Shown piece by piece: positions 49,155 through 58,528 of a stretch of DNA of 64,000 nucleotides; position 1 is the first letter of the stretch; each line of letters starts with the position of its first letter. The DNA is from Rahnella sikkimica (GTDB lineage: Bacteria > Pseudomonadota > Gammaproteobacteria > Enterobacterales > Enterobacteriaceae), in assembly GCF_002951615.1 (NCBI RefSeq), contig NZ_CP019062.1, positions 620,001-684,000 of the forward strand, given 5' to 3'. Made by a program: the position numbers and the translations under genes. A model generated the notes under the pieces. That model did not search any database, was not told where the DNA came from, and saw only the letters and a program-made list of their open reading frames with translations.

Positions 49155-50734
49155 AGTCCGGCCTTACGTTGAGATTGTGAATAAAGGATCCAGGTCAGCG
49201 GCAGCGACAACAAAACGATCAGCAGCGCATAAGGCGATGCCGCCACATAATCAATTTCGCTGGTCAGCGCCCAGAACGCCGTCGCCAGCGTGCGCGTACC
49301 GTTGGGAGCCAGTAATAATGTCGCCGTCAGTTCATTGGTGACCGCCAGGAAAACCAGCGCGGCTCCTGCGGCGGCACCCGGCGCGGCAAGGCGCATCGTC
49401 GTGCTCCACAATGCCTGAAAAGGGGAACGTCCCAGACTTCGTGCGGCGTTTTCCAGTTCAACCGGTGCCTGAGCAATGCCCGCCCGAAGGTTGATTAACG
49501 CGCGCGGCATAAACATCAGCAGATAGGCGAACAAAATGGTGATTTCCGTCTGATAGAGCGGGCGCGCCATACGGATGGTAATGGTGACCAGCGCCAGCGC
49601 GACAACAATACCGGGCAGGGAACTGGTGATGTAATTGCAGCCTTCCAGAAAACGGTATAACCGCCCCGGATAACGCACCGAAATCCAGGCCATCGGCACC
49701 GCGCAAACCGTGGTTATCGCCGCACCGGCCAGCGCGTACAGCAGCGTTTGTTTCAGCGCGGGCCACAGTTGCGGGTTAAGCCAGACATCGGTGCCTCCGA
49801 GATAAAGCCAGCGCGCCAGCGTAACAAACGGAACGCCGAGCGACAGGGCAGTCAGCAGGATGGGTAAGCATAAACTCAGTGCGGTCAGGCCGGTGCTCAT
49901 CGGACGCAAAGTCTGACGTCTGGCGCTGCCGGATCCGACACGGGCATAGCGCGCTTTCCCCCGGCTGGCGGATTCCACCAGCAAAACGGCGAGGCAACAC
50001 AACGCAAGCACACCGGCGAGCATATTGGCGGCGGGGCCGTTAAACGTGGACTGAAACTGATCGAAGATGGCGGTCGTGAACGTATCAAAGCGAATCATCG
50101 CATAAAGGCCGTATTCTGCCAGCAGGTGCAGGGCAATCAGCAGCGAACCGCCCCAGACTGCCAGTTTGAGTTGCGGGAGGATTACGCGGAGAAAGACCGC
50201 GACGGGCGCTGAACCCGATGACGCTGCCGCATCTTCCAGACCGGGATCGAGGCGCCGTAACACGGCGGCTGCGGGCAGATAGATAAAGGGGAAATAGGCA
50301 ATCAGGGAGATAAAGACGCCCGCGCCCAGCCCGTGCATTGACGGAACCAGGCTAATCCAGGCGTAGCTTTGCACAAAAGCCGGCACCGCCAGCGGCGCGG
50401 TGGCCAGCAAAGACCATATTCTGCGACCGGGCAGACGGGTTCTTTCGGTCAGCCACGCCAGCGCAATGCCGGTGACAGCGCAAAGCGGCAGCGTGATGAC
50501 CACGAGCAGCACGGTATTGGTCAGTAATTCGCCCACGCGCGGGCGAAATACCAGTGCCTTAACCGTTTGCCAGCCGGTATCGAGGGTGATGCCGACCACA
50601 AATCCCAGTGGAAGCAAAGACAGCAAGGACAGCAAGACCGCCGCCAGCACAATACCGGTTCCTGCCCGGCGGGAGGAACCGTTGCGGCGGTTACGCCATC
50701 TGGCGCGGACACCTTCGAGACTCATATTCGACAT
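49151..50734 (-). CDS. sfuB: Ferric-iron ABC transporter permease SfuB
   Basis: Fused double permease of 527 residues with about 12 membrane helices. Each half has an EAA-type coupling loop: [22 protein letters not shown] near 165 and [21 protein letters not shown] near 430. The fused form with a single long permease is typical of the SfuB/FbpB group. ATG at 50734 has no strong ribosome site; the ATG at 50725 is an alternative. It lies 37 bases after sfuA and overlaps sfuC. Confidence 0.92.
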   Translation of the reverse strand: MSNMSLEGVRARWRNRRNGSSRRAGTGIVLAAVLLSLLSLLPLGFVVGITLDTGWQTVKALVFRPRVGELLTNTVLLVVITLPLCAVTGIALAWLTERTRLPGRRIWSLLATAPLAVPAFVQSYAWISLVPSMHGLGAGVFISLIAYFPFIYLPAAAVLRRLDPGLEDAAASSGSAPVAVFLRVILPQLKLAVWGGSLLIALHLLAEYGLYAMIRFDTFTTAIFDQFQSTFNGPAANMLAGVLALCCLAVLLVESASRGKARYARVGSGSARRQTLRPMSTGLTALSLCLPILLTALSLGVPFVTLARWLYLGGTDVWLNPQLWPALKQTLLYALAGAAITTVCAVPMAWISVRYPGRLYRFLEGCNYITSSLPGIVVALALVTITIRMARPLYQTEITILFAYLLMFMPRALINLRAGIAQAPVELENAARSLGRSPFQALWSTTMRLAAPGAAAGAALVFLAVTNELTATLLLAPNGTRTLATAFWALTSEIDYVAASPYALLIVLLSLPLTWILYSQSQRKAGL

Positions 50735-50771
50735 AATGGATAAGGCACGCTGCTCGTGAAAATTGCTGCTG

Positions 50772-51782
50772 TTACAGCAGACCGGCTTCAGTCATTAAAT
50801 CGACCACTTTTTTGCTGTTCAGCTTAGACGCATCCACTTTCGGCGCATCCAGATCTTTGAGCGGAACCAGTTTCGGATTAGACGCGGCGTTCACGCCAAC
50901 GGCATATTCAAACGCATCGTTGGTGCGCAGAATTTCCTGCCCTTGTTTGCCGGTGATCCACTTAACAAATTCCTGCGCTTCTTTCTGATGCTTGCTGGAC
51001 GCCAGAACGCCGCCGCCGGAGATGCTCACAAACGCGCCCGGATCTTTGTGTTTGAAGTAATACAGTTGGGTATTTTTGCTGTTTTCACCGGTTTTGGCCT
51101 GATCGACAAAACGGTAGTAGTGATAGATGATCCCGCCGTCGATTTGCCCGGCATTCACGGCTTTCATGACGGTGCTGTTGCCTTTATAGGCGGTGAAATT
51201 GTTTTTCATCGCTTTCAGCCATTCCAGTGTCGCTTTTTCGCCTTTCAGCGCCAGTAGGGCGCTGACGATCGCCTGGAAATCCGCACCAGAAGGTGATGCG
51301 GCCCAGCGGCCTTTCCATTCTGGTTTCGCTAAATCCATCAGTGACTTAGGTAGTTGGGCTTCACTGATTTTTTCCGGGTTATACACAAAAACCGTCGTGC
51401 GGGCGGCGATACCAATCCAGCGTCCGTGTTCAGGGCGGTAAGCCGGGGCAACCTGTTGCTGAGTGGCCGAATCGAGCGGGGCGAAAAGTTTGGCGTTATC
51501 CACCAGCACCATCGCCGGTGAGTTCTCGGTCAGAAACACGTCGGCCGGAGAGGCGCTGCCTTCCTGCACCAGCTGGTTGCCGAGTTCGCTGTCGCTGCCG
51601 TTTCGCAGCGTAACTTTGATACCCGTGTCTTTGGTGAATCCGTCGACCCAAGATTGCACCAGATTTTCGTGCTGAGCGTTATAGATAACGATGCCTTCAT
51701 CGGCGGCACTGGCAGAGAAAGCCAGCATCAGTGAGGAAGCGAGTAAAGCGACTGGCCCGAGTGAAGAAAAACGTAACTTCAT
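50772..51782 (-). CDS. sfuA: Ferric-iron-binding periplasmic protein SfuA
   Basis: Periplasmic ferric-ion-binding protein, close to Serratia marcescens SfuA and Yersinia YfuA. The ATG at 51782 (AAGGGA upstream) gives 336 residues; the frame runs further to 51917 but those codons are not signal-like. Signal peptide of about 26 residues (AFSASA). The iron ligands of the FbpA family are all visible: His38 (NAQHENL), Glu86 (LTENSP) and the Tyr222-Tyr223 pair (YHYYRF), corresponding to His9, Glu57, Tyr195 and Tyr196 of FbpA within a few residues. A weak Fur-like stretch lies near 51875-51895. Confidence 0.94.
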   Translation of the reverse strand: MKLRFSSLGPVALLASSLMLAFSASAADEGIVIYNAQHENLVQSWVDGFTKDTGIKVTLRNGSDSELGNQLVQEGSASPADVFLTENSPAMVLVDNAKLFAPLDSATQQQVAPAYRPEHGRWIGIAARTTVFVYNPEKISEAQLPKSLMDLAKPEWKGRWAASPSGADFQAIVSALLALKGEKATLEWLKAMKNNFTAYKGNSTVMKAVNAGQIDGGIIYHYYRFVDQAKTGENSKNTQLYYFKHKDPGAFVSISGGGVLASSKHQKEAQEFVKWITGKQGQEILRTNDAFEYAVGVNAASNPKLVPLKDLDAPKVDASKLNSKKVVDLMTEAGLL

Positions 51783-51959
51783 AAGAAATCCCTTAAAAAG
51801 AAAAAAGAAGAAGATAACGGCGTCATGACATGTGCAGCACATGGGAATGCAAAGGTAGCAAATCGCAAACCATACTGAAATTGATTCGTATTTAATTATG
51901 TAAAAACATCTCATCATCTTTCAGCCCCGCTTTATGCCACATCCAAGATTAAGAAAACC

Positions 51960-52060
51960 TTAGGGACGCGATGCCTCTTCAAAAACCGTGCCTTCTTTCT
52001 GCCCGTATTGCCGTGGCGAACAGCCAGGCGTGCGTTTAAACGGGGTACTGAGAACCCCTT
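51960..52060 (-). pseudogene. AraC/XylS-family regulator, 3' relic
   Basis: Minus-strand translation ending at the TAA at 51962-51960 reads FKRTPGCSPRQYGQKEG then TVFEEASRP. This is the second helix-turn-helix end of an AraC/XylS regulator, where the family shows FKRxxGxSPRQYR. Just upstream a GFS tripeptide, which normally precedes this block by about a dozen residues, appears in another frame, so bases have been lost and the frame is broken. Nothing of the rest of the gene remains. The original function cannot be told; AraC-type activators often sit beside iron-uptake genes. Confidence 0.6.
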
Positions 52061-52091
52061 CGCGCCGTGGTTTTAATGGTGTTAATTGCCT

Positions 52092-52118
52092 AAAAAACGC
52101 CCCGACTCACAAATCGGG
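52092..52118 (-). terminator. Unassigned minus-strand terminator
   Basis: Five-pair stem CCCGA/TCGGG (52101-52105 with 52114-52118) followed on the minus strand by GCG and six T. No complete minus-strand gene lies upstream of it, so it looks like a leftover of a lost gene. Confidence 0.45.
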
Positions 52119-52205
52119 AAGATAAAAACAATCCCGCATTGCCAGTCTGACGTTATGCGTTATGTTGATTTTTAGTTTCCCAAATGTAACTAGAGGTTAA
52201 CAATA

Positions 52206-53294
52206 ATGTCTAAAAAATTACGTCTGTCTCTGATTGCTGCTTCTGTACTGATCTCTTCCTCTGCAATGTCTGCACTGCCACAGGGTTATCCTGCGGACTA
52301 CCAAAAAGTCGTCGATGCCGCGACCAAAGAAGGCAAAGTCGTGGTGTATTCCACTACCGACACCAAAGCCGCAGGCCCGCTGATTCAGGGGTTTGAGGCC
52401 ACGTATCCGGGCATTAAAGTGGAATATAACGACATGAACAGCACCGAGCTGTACAACCGTTATATCAGCGAACAGGCGGCGGGCGGCACCAGCGGCGACG
52501 TGGTCTGGAGCTCTTCGATGGACACCGCGCTGAAGCTGGCGACCGATTACGCGCAGGAATACAAATCGCCTGAACAGGGCCAGTTGCCGAAATGGGCGGT
52601 GTGGAAAGACAAAGCCTACGGCACGACCTACGAACCGGTGGTGTTTATTTATAACAAACGCCTGATCCCGGCCGGTGATGTGCCGGATTCTCATGCGGCG
52701 CTGGCAAAACTCATCGCCAGCCAGACCGAGAAATTCAACAAAAAAGTCACCACTTACGATATCGAAAAATCCGGCCTCGGCTTCATGCTTTCCGTGCAGG
52801 ATTTCAAAGCCGATCCGAACTATTTCAAAACGCTGGCTGACGTCGCCAAAGGCGGTTTAGCGGTGCAGTCTTCCACCGGCACGATGATGGAAAGGGTGTC
52901 CTCCGGTGAAAACCTGATTGGTTTTAACATTCTCGGTTCCTACGCCGAAGCCCGCGCAAAAACCGATCCGTCGCTCGGCATTTCCTATCCGAAGGATTAC
53001 ACCCTGGTGCTTTCGCGCGTTTCCTTCATCAGCCAGCAAGCCCAGCACGGCAACGCCGCCAAACTGTGGCTGGACTACGTCCTGTCTGAAAAAGGGCAAA
53101 CTATTCTGGCAAATCAGGCTGACATTCCGTCAATCCGCAACGATATCGACGGTAAAAACGACATCGACGGCCTGACCAAACTGTTAGGCAATGCGCTCAA
53201 GCCAATCCCGGTCGATGAAACCCTGCTCGAATACCTGCAACAGAAAAAACGTCTGGATTACATCAAAGAGTGGCGCGCCGCAGCACAAAAATAA
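52206..53294 (+). CDS. AfuA/FbpA-type periplasmic binding protein, substrate unknown
   Basis: Type II periplasmic binding protein of 362 residues, with a signal peptide ending near residue 23 (SSSAMSA). ATG preceded by AGAGGTT. It belongs to the extracellular solute-binding family that includes FbpA, SfuA and the sugar-phosphate-binding AfuA. The FbpA ferric ligands are missing: no His in the first strand (VVVYSTTDTKAAG), Ser-Ser-Ser-Met-Asp at 102-106 where FbpA has its Glu region, and IGFNILGSYA near 238-247 instead of the Tyr-Tyr pair. So iron is unlikely; a phosphorylated sugar or other anion is a reasonable guess. First gene of a three-gene operon. Confidence 0.85.
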   Translation: MSKKLRLSLIAASVLISSSAMSALPQGYPADYQKVVDAATKEGKVVVYSTTDTKAAGPLIQGFEATYPGIKVEYNDMNSTELYNRYISEQAAGGTSGDVVWSSSMDTALKLATDYAQEYKSPEQGQLPKWAVWKDKAYGTTYEPVVFIYNKRLIPAGDVPDSHAALAKLIASQTEKFNKKVTTYDIEKSGLGFMLSVQDFKADPNYFKTLADVAKGGLAVQSSTGTMMERVSSGENLIGFNILGSYAEARAKTDPSLGISYPKDYTLVLSRVSFISQQAQHGNAAKLWLDYVLSEKGQTILANQADIPSIRNDIDGKNDIDGLTKLLGNALKPIPVDETLLEYLQQKKRLDYIKEWRAAAQK

Positions 53295-53371
53295 GACTCA
53301 CGGAGGCCTCCGCGCCTCCTGTTCTCTTGTCTGATTTCGTTGTTCAGGGTTCCTAACCGAAGGGAAGTAAC

Positions 53372-55141
53372 ATGAATGCATTGCGCAGAAAGTGGCAAAG
53401 CTTGCCGCGTGGCATTGTGGTGCTGATAACCGCGCTGGTTATCTACATTCCGCTGTCGTTCATCGTGATACAAAGTTTTCTCTCCGCTCCGTTCTTCTCC
53501 CCGTCAAAAGAGTGGAGCCTCGAGTCTTTCGGATTTATTTTCACCGATCCGGATTTTTATAAGGCGCTGAGAAGCGGCTTTATTCTGGCCTTCGGGCTGG
53601 TGGTGATTGCCATTCCGCTGGGCGGTATTCTGGCGTTCCTAATGGTGCGCACCGATTTGCCGGGCCGCCGCGTGATTGAACCGCTGATCCTGGTGCCGAT
53701 TTTCGTCTCGCCGATGGTATTAGGCTTCGGTTACGTCGTGGCCGCCGGGCCGGTCGGGTTCTTCTCGCTGTGGGCGCAGGCGATCATCGGGTTTGTGCCG
53801 TGGAACATCTACGACATGTCGAGCATCGTGGTGATTGCCGGGCTGACGCACGTTCCGCACGCTTACCTGTACATCTCCTCGGCGCTGCGCAGCGTTGGCT
53901 CAGATGTGGAAGAAGCCGCGCGAACCGCCGGTGCCTCACCGCTTCAGGTCATGACTGCCGTCAGTTTGCCGATGGTGCGTCCTTCCATTTTATACGCCAC
54001 GGTGTTGCTGTTTTTCCTCGGGCTGGAAGTCTTCGGGCTGATGCTGGTGCTCGGCGACCCGGAAGGCAACATGGTGCTGGCGACTTACCTCTATCAGTTG
54101 ACCAATAAACTCGGTACGCCGTCTTACCATCTGATGGCCGCCGTCGCGGTGGTACTGATTTGTATCACCATTCCGCTGGTGATGTTGCAGCGCCGCCTGA
54201 TGCGCACGGCGAACCGCTTCGTGACCGTCAAAGGCAAAGCCTCGCAGGCGCGGGCGTTGCCGCTCGGGAAATGGCGCTGGGTGGCCGGTGCGGTGGTGGC
54301 GTTCTGGCTGACCGTCACGATTGGCGTGCCGCTGCTCGGCGTAATGCTGCGTGCGTTTATTTCTAACTGGGGCGTCGGTGTTTCCCTGTGGGACGAACTG
54401 TCGTTCAACACGTTCCGCACCATCTGGGAACAGCCGAACCTGCTGCGCGCCATCGTCAACTCGATGGCAATCGGTGTCATCGGCGGCGCGCTGGCGGTGG
54501 CGTGTTATCTGTTTATCGGCATTGCGATGCACCGCAAACCGGACGGCGTCACGCGTTTTCTCGATTACAGCGTACTGGTGCCGCGTGCGGTGCCGGGCTT
54601 GCTGGCCGGTCTGGCATTTTTGTGGGTGTTCCTGTTCCTGCCGATGTGGCTGGATAACGCGCTCAAATCCGGCTGGCTTTCCGGGATGCCGTGGTCGCAA
54701 TGGCTGCGCGACAACCTGGTGGTCTGGCTGCGTTCCCTGCGCAGTACCATTTTCAGCGTCTGGCTGGCGTACACCGTGGTGTGGATGGCCTACGGTCTGC
54801 GGCTGATTTCCTCCACGCTGTTGCAGGTCGGCCCTGAGCTGGAAGAAGCGGCACGCAGTACCGGTGCAACGCGCGGGCAGATTACCCGCCACGTCACGAT
54901 CCCGTTGTCGCGCTACGGCCTGATTGGCTCGTGGTTGCTGATGTTCCTGATTTTCGAGCGCGAATATTCCACCGGTGTGTACCTGTTATCGCCGGGAACA
55001 GAAACCATCGGCTCAATGCTGGTTTCCCTGTGGGCGGCGGGTGCGATCGACATCGTTGCCGCGCTCTCCTTTATTAACATCCTGCTGGTGGTGTTAGGTC
55101 TGGGTATTGCCCTTCGTTTTGGAGTCAAATTACATGATTGA
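53372..55141 (+). CDS. AfuB-type fused ABC permease
   Basis: 589 residues, two permease halves with about 12 membrane helices in all. EAA coupling loops: EEAARTAGASPLQVMTAVSLP (around 185-205) and LEEAARSTGATRGQITRHVTIP (around 490-511), separated by a basic linker near 270-300. It follows the binding-protein gene by 77 bases and overlaps the ATPase start by 8 bases. The fused layout is shared by AfuB and FbpB. Confidence 0.88.
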   Translation: MNALRRKWQSLPRGIVVLITALVIYIPLSFIVIQSFLSAPFFSPSKEWSLESFGFIFTDPDFYKALRSGFILAFGLVVIAIPLGGILAFLMVRTDLPGRRVIEPLILVPIFVSPMVLGFGYVVAAGPVGFFSLWAQAIIGFVPWNIYDMSSIVVIAGLTHVPHAYLYISSALRSVGSDVEEAARTAGASPLQVMTAVSLPMVRPSILYATVLLFFLGLEVFGLMLVLGDPEGNMVLATYLYQLTNKLGTPSYHLMAAVAVVLICITIPLVMLQRRLMRTANRFVTVKGKASQARALPLGKWRWVAGAVVAFWLTVTIGVPLLGVMLRAFISNWGVGVSLWDELSFNTFRTIWEQPNLLRAIVNSMAIGVIGGALAVACYLFIGIAMHRKPDGVTRFLDYSVLVPRAVPGLLAGLAFLWVFLFLPMWLDNALKSGWLSGMPWSQWLRDNLVVWLRSLRSTIFSVWLAYTVVWMAYGLRLISSTLLQVGPELEEAARSTGATRGQITRHVTIPLSRYGLIGSWLLMFLIFEREYSTGVYLLSPGTETIGSMLVSLWAAGAIDIVAALSFINILLVVLGLGIALRFGVKLHD

Positions 55142-56204
55142 ATTATCGGTCGAGAATCTGCACTTAACCTACGGCGACAACCCGGTACTCAAAGGTGTGT
55201 CGATGGACCTCAAACGCGGGGAAGTGGTGTCGTTGCTCGGGCCCTCCGGCAGTGGCAAAACCACGTTACTGCGCGCCGTGGCCGGGCTGGAAAAGCCGAC
55301 GCAGGGCACCATTATCATCGGCAAAAACAAAGTTTACGACGGCACGCCGCGCAGCGAAATTCCGGCAGAAGAGCGCAACCTCGGGCTGGTCTTCCAGTCT
55401 TATGCACTGTGGCCGCACAAAACCGTGTTCGAGAACGTGGCGTATCCGCTGAAGCTGCGCAAAATCGCGGCGGGTGAAATCACGCAGCGCGTGCAGGATG
55501 TGCTGAATCAGCTCGGGCTGGGACATCTCGGCAAACGCCATCCGCATCAGCTTTCCGGCGGACAGCAGCAACGCGTGGCGATTGGCCGGGCGCTGGTCTA
55601 CAACCCGCCGGTGATTTTGCTCGATGAACCGCTCTCCAACCTGGATGCCAAACTGCGCGAAGAAGCCCGCGTGTTCCTGCGCGAGCTGATCATCAAACTG
55701 GGGCTTTCGGCGCTGATGGTGACGCACGACCAGAACGAGGCGATGGCGATTTCCGACCGCATTCTGCTGCTTAACAACGGCAAAATTGAGCAACAGGGCA
55801 CGCCGCAGGAAATGTACGGTTCGCCAAAAACCTTGTTTACCGCGGAATTTATGGGCAGCAATAACCGCCTGCACGGAAAAATCACCGACGTCCGCGACGG
55901 CAAAGCGCGGATTGAAGGCAGCGGCTGGACGCTGTGGGGGCAGGCGGGCGACGGCGTGCAAGCCGGGCAGGAAGGCACGGCAGTGATCCGCGTGGAGCGC
56001 GTGGTGCTGGCGGACGGGCCGGGCGATAATCAGCTGGAATTACCGCTGCTGACCAGCATGTACCTCGGCGACCGTTGGGAATATCTCTTCCGAACCTCCG
56101 GCGATGATTTTGTCATCCGTGCGTACGGCTCTGATGTGCGCGATCCGCAGCATTGTCATCTGGCTTTGCCGGAACAACATGTGTGGATCTTCCCTAAACA
56201 ATAG
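55134..56204 (+). CDS. AfuC-type ABC transporter ATPase
   Basis: 356 residues from the ATG at 55134, which has GGAG 9 bases upstream and lies inside the permease gene end; the frame opening at 55107 is not used. Walker A GPSGSGKT at 36-43, signature [15 protein letters not shown], Walker B VILLDEPLSNLD, switch His in VTHDQNEAM. A C-terminal TOBE regulatory domain (about 240-356) is present as in MalK-like importers. A terminator follows. Confidence 0.9.
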   Translation: MIELSVENLHLTYGDNPVLKGVSMDLKRGEVVSLLGPSGSGKTTLLRAVAGLEKPTQGTIIIGKNKVYDGTPRSEIPAEERNLGLVFQSYALWPHKTVFENVAYPLKLRKIAAGEITQRVQDVLNQLGLGHLGKRHPHQLSGGQQQRVAIGRALVYNPPVILLDEPLSNLDAKLREEARVFLRELIIKLGLSALMVTHDQNEAMAISDRILLLNNGKIEQQGTPQEMYGSPKTLFTAEFMGSNNRLHGKITDVRDGKARIEGSGWTLWGQAGDGVQAGQEGTAVIRVERVVLADGPGDNQLELPLLTSMYLGDRWEYLFRTSGDDFVIRAYGSDVRDPQHCHLALPEQHVWIFPKQ

Positions 56205-56230
56205 GGAAGCACTCAGGGCGCTTGACACCA

Positions 56231-56269
56231 ACAAGGGGAATCGACAGATTGGTTCCCCTTGTTTGTTTA
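56231..56269 (+). terminator. Terminator of the AfuABC-type operon
   Basis: Ten-pair stem ACAAGGGGAA/TTCCCCTTGT (56231-56240 with 56253-56262), 12-base loop, then TTGTTT. It ends just 14 bases before the next gene. Confidence 0.85.
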
Positions 56270-56282
56270 AAACGGTTTTTCC

Positions 56283-56783
56283 ATGACTCAGATTTCATCC
56301 TCCTCCGCGAACAGCACCTTAACCATTGTCAGTCTGGCCGACGTTCCTCAGTATCTGGACGTGGTGACCGAATATCTTCATGGCGAATGGTCTGACTTTC
56401 CTCACTGGGCGCAGAAAGAGTATATCCGCCAGCGGCTTATACAGCGGATCAGCAGCCGCGGACGCCAGTGTGTGCTGATTGCGCTGGATGAAAATGAGCA
56501 GGTTGTCGGCACCGCGGGCGTGATGCGTTACGAACTCAGCGATGTCCCGGAACGCAAATACTGGCTGGGCGAAGTGTTTACGCCGCGTCATTTGCGCGGA
56601 AAAGGGATTGGTACGGCGCTGGTCAAAGCCTGTATCAGCCGTGCGCGGGATGCCGGCCTGGAAACACTCTGGCTTTACACACCGGATCAGCAGGGGCTGT
56701 ACGGGCGTCTTGGCTGGCAGGAAGTCGAAAACCGCGAAGTGGATCACGAACTGGTTACCGTGATGCAGCGCCCGCTCAGCTGA
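56283..56783 (+). CDS. GNAT-family N-acetyltransferase
   Basis: 166-residue acetyltransferase of unknown substrate. The acetyl-CoA-binding motif A is RHLRGKGIGTALV at 102-114, with the R-G-x-G-x-G/A pattern, preceded by WLGEVFTP (strand 4) and followed by LETLWLYTPDQQGLYGRLGW, the usual GNAT C-terminal pattern in which Tyr can act as general acid. It lies directly after the transporter terminator; a hairpin without a T run follows at about 56803-56835. No link to its neighbours is evident. Confidence 0.85.
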   Translation: MTQISSSSANSTLTIVSLADVPQYLDVVTEYLHGEWSDFPHWAQKEYIRQRLIQRISSRGRQCVLIALDENEQVVGTAGVMRYELSDVPERKYWLGEVFTPRHLRGKGIGTALVKACISRARDAGLETLWLYTPDQQGLYGRLGWQEVENREVDHELVTVMQRPLS

Positions 56784-56895
56784 AGCCTTTAGTGCTATAC
56801 CCTTCAGGGGAACCGTGTCCTGCGGTTTCCTGAAATATTTCTGTCATTTCCCGCGCGTAAAATTCTGCTTCTTATCCAAATAATGCAGAATAATC

Positions 56896-58521
56896 ATGAT
56901 TTTAACTTCTCATTTACGTATTGGTAAACTCCCTTTCAACAGATTATTTCGATCTGTTTTCACAAAACGTCCGCGGGGGATACTTTTCGGGGTGATTTGC
57001 GTTATCGCCCTGTTTTCTGCTTTACAGATTTTCTCCACTGTGGTGCTCACCAATATCCTTCAGGACGCGCGAAATAACGTCATCGCCACGGAAAACCTGC
57101 GTCAGCAACAGGCGGTGATGGATAAAGCCCGCATGGAACTGCTGATGGCCAGCGACAAACTCAACCGCGCGGGCATTTATTACATGCAGGATAAAGAAAC
57201 CGGCTCCGACGGCAGCTGGCACAGCCTGATGCAGGAATCGCTGGATTCCCTGACTGCCTCGCAGAAAGCGTTTACCCGTTTCGACGGCATGACGAAGAAC
57301 ACCGACAAAGCCACCGCCGAGCTTAAAGCCAGCTACCAGATGTTCTTCGACGGGCTGCGCGAACAGTCGGACGGCCTGCAAAAAAACAACAATATTGATT
57401 CCTTCTTTGAAGTGCCGGTTCAGGCATTTCAGGATGATTTCAGCCAGAAGTATTACGCCTATCTGGACGTCAACGAACACACGGCGGTGTCGCTCAGCGA
57501 CCGTTTGCTCAGTTCGCTGACGCAGGCGAAAACGTTATTTATGGGCGCGCTGGTGATTCTGGCGGTGATCGCTGTACTGGTCTGGCGCGGGGTCACGGCC
57601 TGGATTATCCGCCCGCTGCAACGGATGATCCGACATATCAGCGTGCTGGCCGCCGGGGATTTATCCCGCGACGTGGAAGACGATCATTCGCGTGTGATTG
57701 AAATGCGCGAACTGGGCGTGAGCCTGAGCAACATGCAGCGCGGCCTGCAAAAACTGGTCAGTGAAGTACGCGACGCGTCCTCGCACATCATGCTCAACAT
57801 CAACCAGATGGCGAAAGGGAACGAAGAGCTGTCCGCGCAGGCGGCCATTCAGAGTGAAGAGCTGAAAGCGGCGACCGAGCACATCACCCATCTGAACACC
57901 CGGGTCAAAGAAAATGCCCTGCACGCGCAGCAGGCCAGCAAACGCGCCGAACAGGCCAAAGGCGTGGCGACGCGCGGCGGCGAAGTGATGGGGCAGGTGG
58001 ATACGGCGATGAAAGAGATTGTCAGCCAGTCGACGGAAATGAGCAGCATCGTGTCGATGATCGACAGCGTGGCGTTCCAGACCAACATTCTGGCGCTGAA
58101 TGCGGCCATCGAAGCGGCACACGCCGGGCAGCACGGGCGCGGCTTTGCGGTGGTGGCAAAAGAAATCGGCCTGCTGGCGCAAAAAAGCAGTCATTCCACA
58201 CGCGGCATTCATCAGCTGATTGACGATTCTGTTGAGCAAATCGGGCGCGGATCGGCGTCTGTCAGCGTGCTGAGTCAGAGCCTTGAGGAAATCATCAACA
58301 TCTTCAACGGCCTGAGCGCACTGGTGAATGAGATTTCAGAAGCGACGTTATATCAGGGGCAAAGTGTTCACGATGTCTCCGAACGGATCACCGCGCTTAA
58401 CCTTGTGACGCTGAAAAACGGCAAACTGGCCGATCACGCAGCGGCATCTTCCCAGCAATTGCTCGACCAGTCACAGCGGCTGGAAAGGGCGGTGGCGCGT
58501 TTCGGGCTGGCATCGGCGTAA
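56896..58521 (+). CDS. Methyl-accepting chemotaxis protein, Tar/Tsr-like sensor
   Basis: Membrane chemoreceptor of 541 residues. TM1 about 29-55, periplasmic TarH four-helix sensor (about 56-211), TM2 about 212-237, HAMP (about 238-290), then the signalling coiled coil with the hairpin tip around 385-425 (SMIDSVAFQTNILALNAAIE). In the sensor, only one of the three arginines that bind amino acids in Tar/Tsr is kept (Arg91 in LNRAG); the other two positions read Ser and Tyr. The tip has AGQHGRGFAVVAKEIG where AGEQGRGFAVVA-E-VR is usual. There is no C-terminal NWETF-type CheR/CheB tether. Its stop is 7 bases from that of the convergent cupin gene. Confidence 0.9.
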   Translation: MILTSHLRIGKLPFNRLFRSVFTKRPRGILFGVICVIALFSALQIFSTVVLTNILQDARNNVIATENLRQQQAVMDKARMELLMASDKLNRAGIYYMQDKETGSDGSWHSLMQESLDSLTASQKAFTRFDGMTKNTDKATAELKASYQMFFDGLREQSDGLQKNNNIDSFFEVPVQAFQDDFSQKYYAYLDVNEHTAVSLSDRLLSSLTQAKTLFMGALVILAVIAVLVWRGVTAWIIRPLQRMIRHISVLAAGDLSRDVEDDHSRVIEMRELGVSLSNMQRGLQKLVSEVRDASSHIMLNINQMAKGNEELSAQAAIQSEELKAATEHITHLNTRVKENALHAQQASKRAEQAKGVATRGGEVMGQVDTAMKEIVSQSTEMSSIVSMIDSVAFQTNILALNAAIEAAHAGQHGRGFAVVAKEIGLLAQKSSHSTRGIHQLIDDSVEQIGRGSASVSVLSQSLEEIINIFNGLSALVNEISEATLYQGQSVHDVSERITALNLVTLKNGKLADHAAASSQQLLDQSQRLERAVARFGLASA

Positions 58522-58528
58522 GTCACGG

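Larger units (their letters stand above)
51783..52205. promoter_or_regulatory. Divergent intergenic region sfuA / AfuA-type gene
   Basis: 423 bases between two divergent transporter operons. It should hold both promoters, and it contains an AraC-family relic (51960-52060) and an unassigned minus-strand terminator (52092-52118). No clear Fur box was found; GAAATTGATTCGTATTT near 51878 is a poor match. Confidence 0.5.

Noticed and set aside
51870..51900. Fur box upstream of sfuA
   Set aside because: Best stretch (GAAATT GATTCG TATTTA-like) matches the GATAAT triplet pattern at only about half the positions; not called as a feature.
53990..54892. 300-codon minus-strand frame inside the AfuB-type permease gene
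   Set aside because: Low-similarity His/Arg/Gln-rich translation antisense to a clear 12-helix permease; a shadow of GC-rich codon use.
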